Of a stretch of 7,898 nucleotides of DNA, positions 6,901-7,898 are shown one piece after another. The notes under the pieces are model-generated. The model saw only the letters and a list, made by a program, of their open reading frames with translations. It was not told where the DNA came from and did not search any database. The stretch spans positions 1-7,898 of the forward strand of contig JAILDS010000262.1 in assembly GCA_024689165.1 (NCBI GenBank), read 5' to 3'. The stretch is from Clostridia bacterium. Its GTDB lineage: Bacteria > Bacillota > Clostridia > Oscillospirales > Acutalibacteraceae. A program made the position numbers and the translations under genes. How positions within the stretch are numbered: position 1 is the first letter of the stretch; every line of letters begins with the position of its first letter.

Positions 6901-7741
6901 CGCAGTCGCGGCGACCTGCACCGCCGAAGGATACACCGGCGACACATACTGCGCCGACTGCGGAGCGAAGCTTGCCGACGGTGAAGCCGTGTCCGCCGCC
7001 GGACACGTATTCTCCGACTGGACGGTCATAACGCCTGCAACCGTTCTTGCCGAGGGGCTTGAGGAACGCGTATGCTCCGTCTGCGGTGCCGTTGAGCAGC
7101 GCGCCGTTCCCGTGCTCACCGAGGTCATAACGATCACCGATCCTGACGAAACGGCTCAGGCTGTTTTCGAGAAGGACGCTTTTGCCGAGGGCGCAGAGGT
7201 CTCTATTGCCCGCGTTGAAGGCGGCGAGACGCTCTGTTCGGCTTATTCTCAGCTGCCGTACAGCGAGCTGGTCATGTACGAGCTTGCAGCCTACGCCGAT
7301 TCCGAGAGAGCTGAAGCAGGCAAACCCATCGCTTACAGGATCGATATACCTGAAGGCTTTTCCACCGAGACTCTCGAGGTCTATCGCGTTGACGGCGACG
7401 GCGTTATCGAGGCTGTCGATTTTTCCGTCGAGGACGGCGCTGCTGTCTTTGAAGGTCTTGACGGGGCGTACGTCGTTGCCGATACCGCCGCAGTATACGA
7501 GGTGCCCTTCGTTCTCGGCGACCTCGATCTCGACGGTCAGGTGACCGCCGCCGACGCGAGGGTAGCTCTCAGGATCTCGGTCGGGCTCGAAGAACAGAGC
7601 TACCGCCAGAGCATCACCGGCGACGTCAACTTCGACATGGACGCTACGCCCGCGGACGCGAGAGCCATACTCAGAAAAGTCGTCAACCTTGAGGATTTTG
7701 TTTATCCCGCGGGGTATAAAATTACAATAATCGAAGAATAA
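3998..7741 (+). CDS. Exported Cys/His-rich repeat protein with C-terminal type I dockerin
   Basis: This is a 1247-residue exported protein of unknown function. Residues 1 to about 33 form a signal peptide: K8-K9 and K12, then a hydrophobic core ending in AVAVFAF. Residues about 34-165 are beta-rich and may be cohesin-like. Residues 180-1036 hold 16 modules, each opening with His then usually an aromatic residue two positions on (H180, 264, 351, 380, 420, 463, 543, 627, 724, 753, 794, 837, 878, 919, 960, 1003). Most carry an ATC cysteine followed by C-x2-C or C-x5-H. There are 41 cysteines in this region. Residues about 1040-1165 form a beta-rich spacer. Residues 1174-1233 are a dockerin with two calcium loops (D1175, D1177, D1179, D1186; D1209, N1211, D1213, D1220). 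There is no LPXTG or S-layer homology motif and no enzyme domain. The likely role, inferred, is a cell-surface or extracellular scaffold or adhesin docked through a cohesin. It follows the hydrolase gene by 11 nt. Confidence 0.9.
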   Translation: MNRSFLSKKTLKACFALFITVLMTAAVAVFAFSEGDPAVTLEKRLAKPCAVAYDVRVASDDDVYSATFTMPYNTNMFAEPVFTTAFTSSESNQIGFLTNASGGNFTVSIYSTAQSFNELAGGDSFILGTVTLTNKSISGSVSYTPSLTKVHLELDGENFDGSVAADSADAVNTSTLASLHTWGSYSVTKAPSTSAAGTITRTCKKNSSHTQTVTVSKLNTTDYTTKTTAPTCTAAGYTTYTWKKNSTYGVSVVVKVTGADATGHTWKYKINSNPTWIKKGSVTFSCTKCSATHTMDLPLSSSTRYKKSTQAATCTTPKYNVYTISLTFTKDGRSYTQNAAYKISDGSALGHSWGAWKSDGSTTHTRTCTRDASHKETQNHSYTSAVTTQATCVAKGVRTYTCSACSRNYTEDIAINPSNHTGRTELRDAAAATCTTPGYSGDTYCADCDKLISSGSVIAALGHDYDYENAVFNWSGYTCATAVVSCKVSDSHEKKTVDVTVTSAVTTAPGCTTKGVRTYTAAFTVDGKQYTSAKTQSVAATGHSWSAYSITKDPSASEEGVLTRTCANDSSHTQTVKVPKLNSDDYTVTSTAASCASDGYKTYTWNENETYGVSVVVKVTEAAATGHTWTYNVTKQPYSEKGFLGIGTNYYEGSVTFTCSVCGATVNASMPTSNSGSYTETTQEPTCTEKGYRVYTTNISFSKDGKNYTQKVSYKVENASALGHSWGAWVSDGEASHTRTCTRDDSHTQTEEHTFDSGVVTTAATCVARGVKTYTCTGCAYSYTEKIAKDPSAHTGNTEVRDAVEATCTAEGYSGDTYCVDCGVMISEGAAIPKLDHTWDDGSVTAPATCVAEGEKTYTCTVCGETKTEAIPVDADNHSWDKGTVTTAATCVAEGEKTYTCSACGATKTEPVPVNPDNHAWDAGAVTTAATCVEEGERTYNCIACGATSTEPVAVDPDNHTGNTEVRDAVAATCTAEGYTGDTYCADCGAKLADGEAVSAAGHVFSDWTVITPATVLAEGLEERVCSVCGAVEQRAVPVLTEVITITDPDETAQAVFEKDAFAEGAEVSIARVEGGETLCSAYSQLPYSELVMYELAAYADSERAEAGKPIAYRIDIPEGFSTETLEVYRVDGDGVIEAVDFSVEDGAAVFEGLDGAYVVADTAAVYEVPFVLGDLDLDGQVTAADARVALRISVGLEEQSYRQSITGDVNFDMDATPADARAILRKVVNLEDFVYPAGYKITIIEE
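4097..4492 (+). other. N-terminal beta-rich, possibly cohesin-like domain
   Basis: This encodes about residues 34-165 of the exported protein. It alternates short hydrophobic strands and polar turns, with YSATFTMPYNTNMF recalling the G-F-x-L-x-Y-D strand of cohesins and FILGTVTLTN recalling the later L-x-T-x-x-F strand. No metal-knuckle cysteines occur here. The resemblance is by eye and weak; other carbohydrate-binding-type beta sandwiches are equally possible. Confidence 0.35.
4535..5383 (+). repeat. Internal super-repeat, copy A (283 codons)
   Basis: This encodes residues 180-462, five modules with H-to-H spacings of 84, 87, 29, 40 and 43. Shared landmarks with copy B (5624-6505) include SSHTQTV, YGVSVVVKVT, GSVTF, SALGHSWGAW, HTRTCTRD and YSGDTYC. 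The copies are collinear but diverged, so the duplication is old. Confidence 0.85.
5255..5383 (+). repeat. HTG-type 43-residue module, copy 1
   Basis: This encodes residues 420-462, opening HTGRTELRDA and containing ATC and GDTYCADC. It closes super-repeat A. Related modules lie at 6377-6505 and 6875-7003. Confidence 0.85.
5624..6505 (+). repeat. Internal super-repeat, copy B (294 codons)
   Basis: This encodes residues 543-836, with module spacings of 84, 97, 29, 41 and 43 in the same order as copy A. The main length difference is an insertion of roughly nine residues rich in Gly/Tyr/Asn before GSVTFTC. An 80-residue module (463-542) separates the copies and has its own C486-x5-H492. Confidence 0.85.
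6377..6505 (+). repeat. HTG-type 43-residue module, copy 2
   Basis: This encodes residues 794-836, opening HTGNTEVRDA and containing GDTYCVDC. It closes super-repeat B and leads directly into the 41-residue tandem array. Confidence 0.85.
6506..6874 (+). repeat. Three tandem 123-bp units (41 residues each)
   Basis: Units at 6506-6628, 6629-6751 and 6752-6874 encode residues 837-877, 878-918 and 919-959 with no length variation. Each reads H-x-W-D, ATC, a basic-Thr-Tyr stretch, C-x2-C-G and ends in DN. By hand alignment, units 1 and 2 share 29 of 41 residues and units 2 and 3 share 31 of 41. Confidence 0.92.
6875..7003 (+). repeat. HTG-type 43-residue module, copy 3
   Basis: This encodes residues 960-1002, opening HTGNTEVRDA and containing GDTYCADC. 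It closes the tandem array. A final shorter module starting at H1003, with C1026-x2-C1029, follows. Confidence 0.85.
7517..7696 (+). other. Type I dockerin domain
   Basis: This encodes residues 1174-1233. Loop 1 is canonical (D-x-D-x-D-G, with Asp at position 12) and is followed by the helix ARVALRISVGLE. Loop 2 keeps D1209, N1211, D1213 and D1220 but has Met instead of Gly at position 6 and Ala instead of a branched hydrophobic at position 8. It is followed by ARAILRKVVNLE. Dockerins bind calcium and dock to cohesin modules. Confidence 0.9.
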
Positions 7742-7746
7742 TAATC

Positions 7747-7751
7747 GGAGG
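7747..7751 (+). promoter_or_regulatory. Ribosome binding site of the 34-residue peptide gene
   Basis: A perfect GGAGG lies 7 nt before ATG 7759, five nucleotides after the stop of the dockerin protein gene. It is the main evidence that the short frame is translated. Confidence 0.75.
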
Positions 7752-7758
7752 CATATTT

Positions 7759-7863
7759 ATGGAATCTATGAAACTCGATTTGGATTTCGGTCAGTTAATC
7801 GCCAACTTCATTTCCGTGATCTGGAACATTCTTACCTATTTCGGTTTTATGATGAGTCTCTGA
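7759..7863 (+). CDS. Small hydrophobic peptide, 34 residues
   Basis: I do not recognise this peptide. Residues 1-9 are polar and acidic (E2, K5, D7, D9). Residues 10-34 carry no charge and are rich in Ile, Leu, Phe, Trp and Tyr, long enough to span or lie in a membrane. Polar residues Q12, N16, S19, N23 and T26 are spaced 4-3-4-3, giving one polar face on a helix. The start is supported by GGAGG 7 nt upstream, and no terminator separates it from the dockerin gene, so cotranscription is likely. Codons and base composition are more AT-rich than in the neighbours. It could be a membrane-associated small protein, a secreted amphipathic peptide or a toxin-like peptide; sequence alone does not decide. 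Confidence 0.65.
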   Translation: MESMKLDLDFGQLIANFISVIWNILTYFGFMMSL

Positions 7864-7879
7864 TCTTACTGGTAGACTT

Positions 7880-7885
7880 GAGGTG
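7880..7885 (+). promoter_or_regulatory. Ribosome binding site of the gene at the right edge
   Basis: GAGGTG ends 6 nt before ATG 7892, so another gene starts just before the window ends. Confidence 0.6.
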
Positions 7886-7891
7886 ATCCCG

Positions 7892-7898
7892 ATGAAAA
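7892..7898 (+). CDS. Start of a downstream gene, cut by the window edge
   Basis: Only Met-Lys and one further base are visible. The call rests on the Shine-Dalgarno-like GAGGTG at suitable spacing, 28 nt after the small peptide stop, with no terminator in between. It is probably in the same transcription unit; the product is unknown. Confidence 0.5.

Noticed and set aside
5069..7006. A 645-codon open frame on the minus strand, antisense to the repeat protein
   Set aside because: It lies wholly within the repeat region, and its length follows from biased codons and repeated modules on the sense strand. The translation is Arg/Gly/Val/Asp-rich with no recognisable domain.
6483..7031. A 182-codon + strand frame with Arg/Pro/Ser-rich repeats
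   Set aside because: It is the out-of-frame shadow of the 123-bp tandem array; the composition is typical of a shifted GC-rich frame and no motif is present.

Overview
The window reads as chromosomal DNA from a GC-rich, gut-type clostridial Firmicute (probably Oscillospiraceae-like). The basis is inference: strong GGAGG-type ribosome binding sites, a PolA whose proofreading domain has lost its catalytic residues, a type I dockerin, and the H-x-W / C-x2-C surface-protein repeats common in that group. All recognisable genes lie on the + strand. I see no tRNA, rRNA, CRISPR array, insertion sequence or phage gene.

Region 1 (1-3305) is a tightly packed housekeeping cluster. It holds the 3' part of polA (DNA polymerase I, running in from the left edge), rimI (GNAT N-acetyltransferase) and tsaD (tRNA t6A threonylcarbamoyltransferase). 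The genes overlap by 17 and 20 nt, which suggests translational coupling. tsaB, often beside rimI and tsaD, is not between them.

Region 2 (3306-3374) is a compact switch. A rho-independent terminator closes the housekeeping cluster, and a good sigma-A-type promoter (TTGCAA, 17 nt, TAGAAT with an extended -10 TG) overlaps it, so the -35 box lies in the 3' arm of the terminator hairpin.

Region 3 (3375-7898) looks like one transcription unit. It starts with a metallo-beta-lactamase-fold hydrolase. Next is a 1247-residue exported protein with a signal peptide, an N-terminal beta-rich (possibly cohesin-like) domain, 16 Cys/His-rich modules, a beta-rich spacer and a C-terminal dockerin. It is followed 17 nt later by a 34-residue hydrophobic peptide gene with an excellent ribosome binding site, and then by the start of another gene cut by the right edge.

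The most notable material is in region 3. The exported protein contains an internal duplication of about 285-295 residues, a tandem array of exact 41-residue units, and two alternating putative metal-knuckle types (11 C-x2-C and 5 C-x5-H). The small downstream peptide has a polar stripe along an otherwise hydrophobic helix and sits in DNA of clearly lower GC (about 39% by hand count). Its function cannot be stated from sequence alone.
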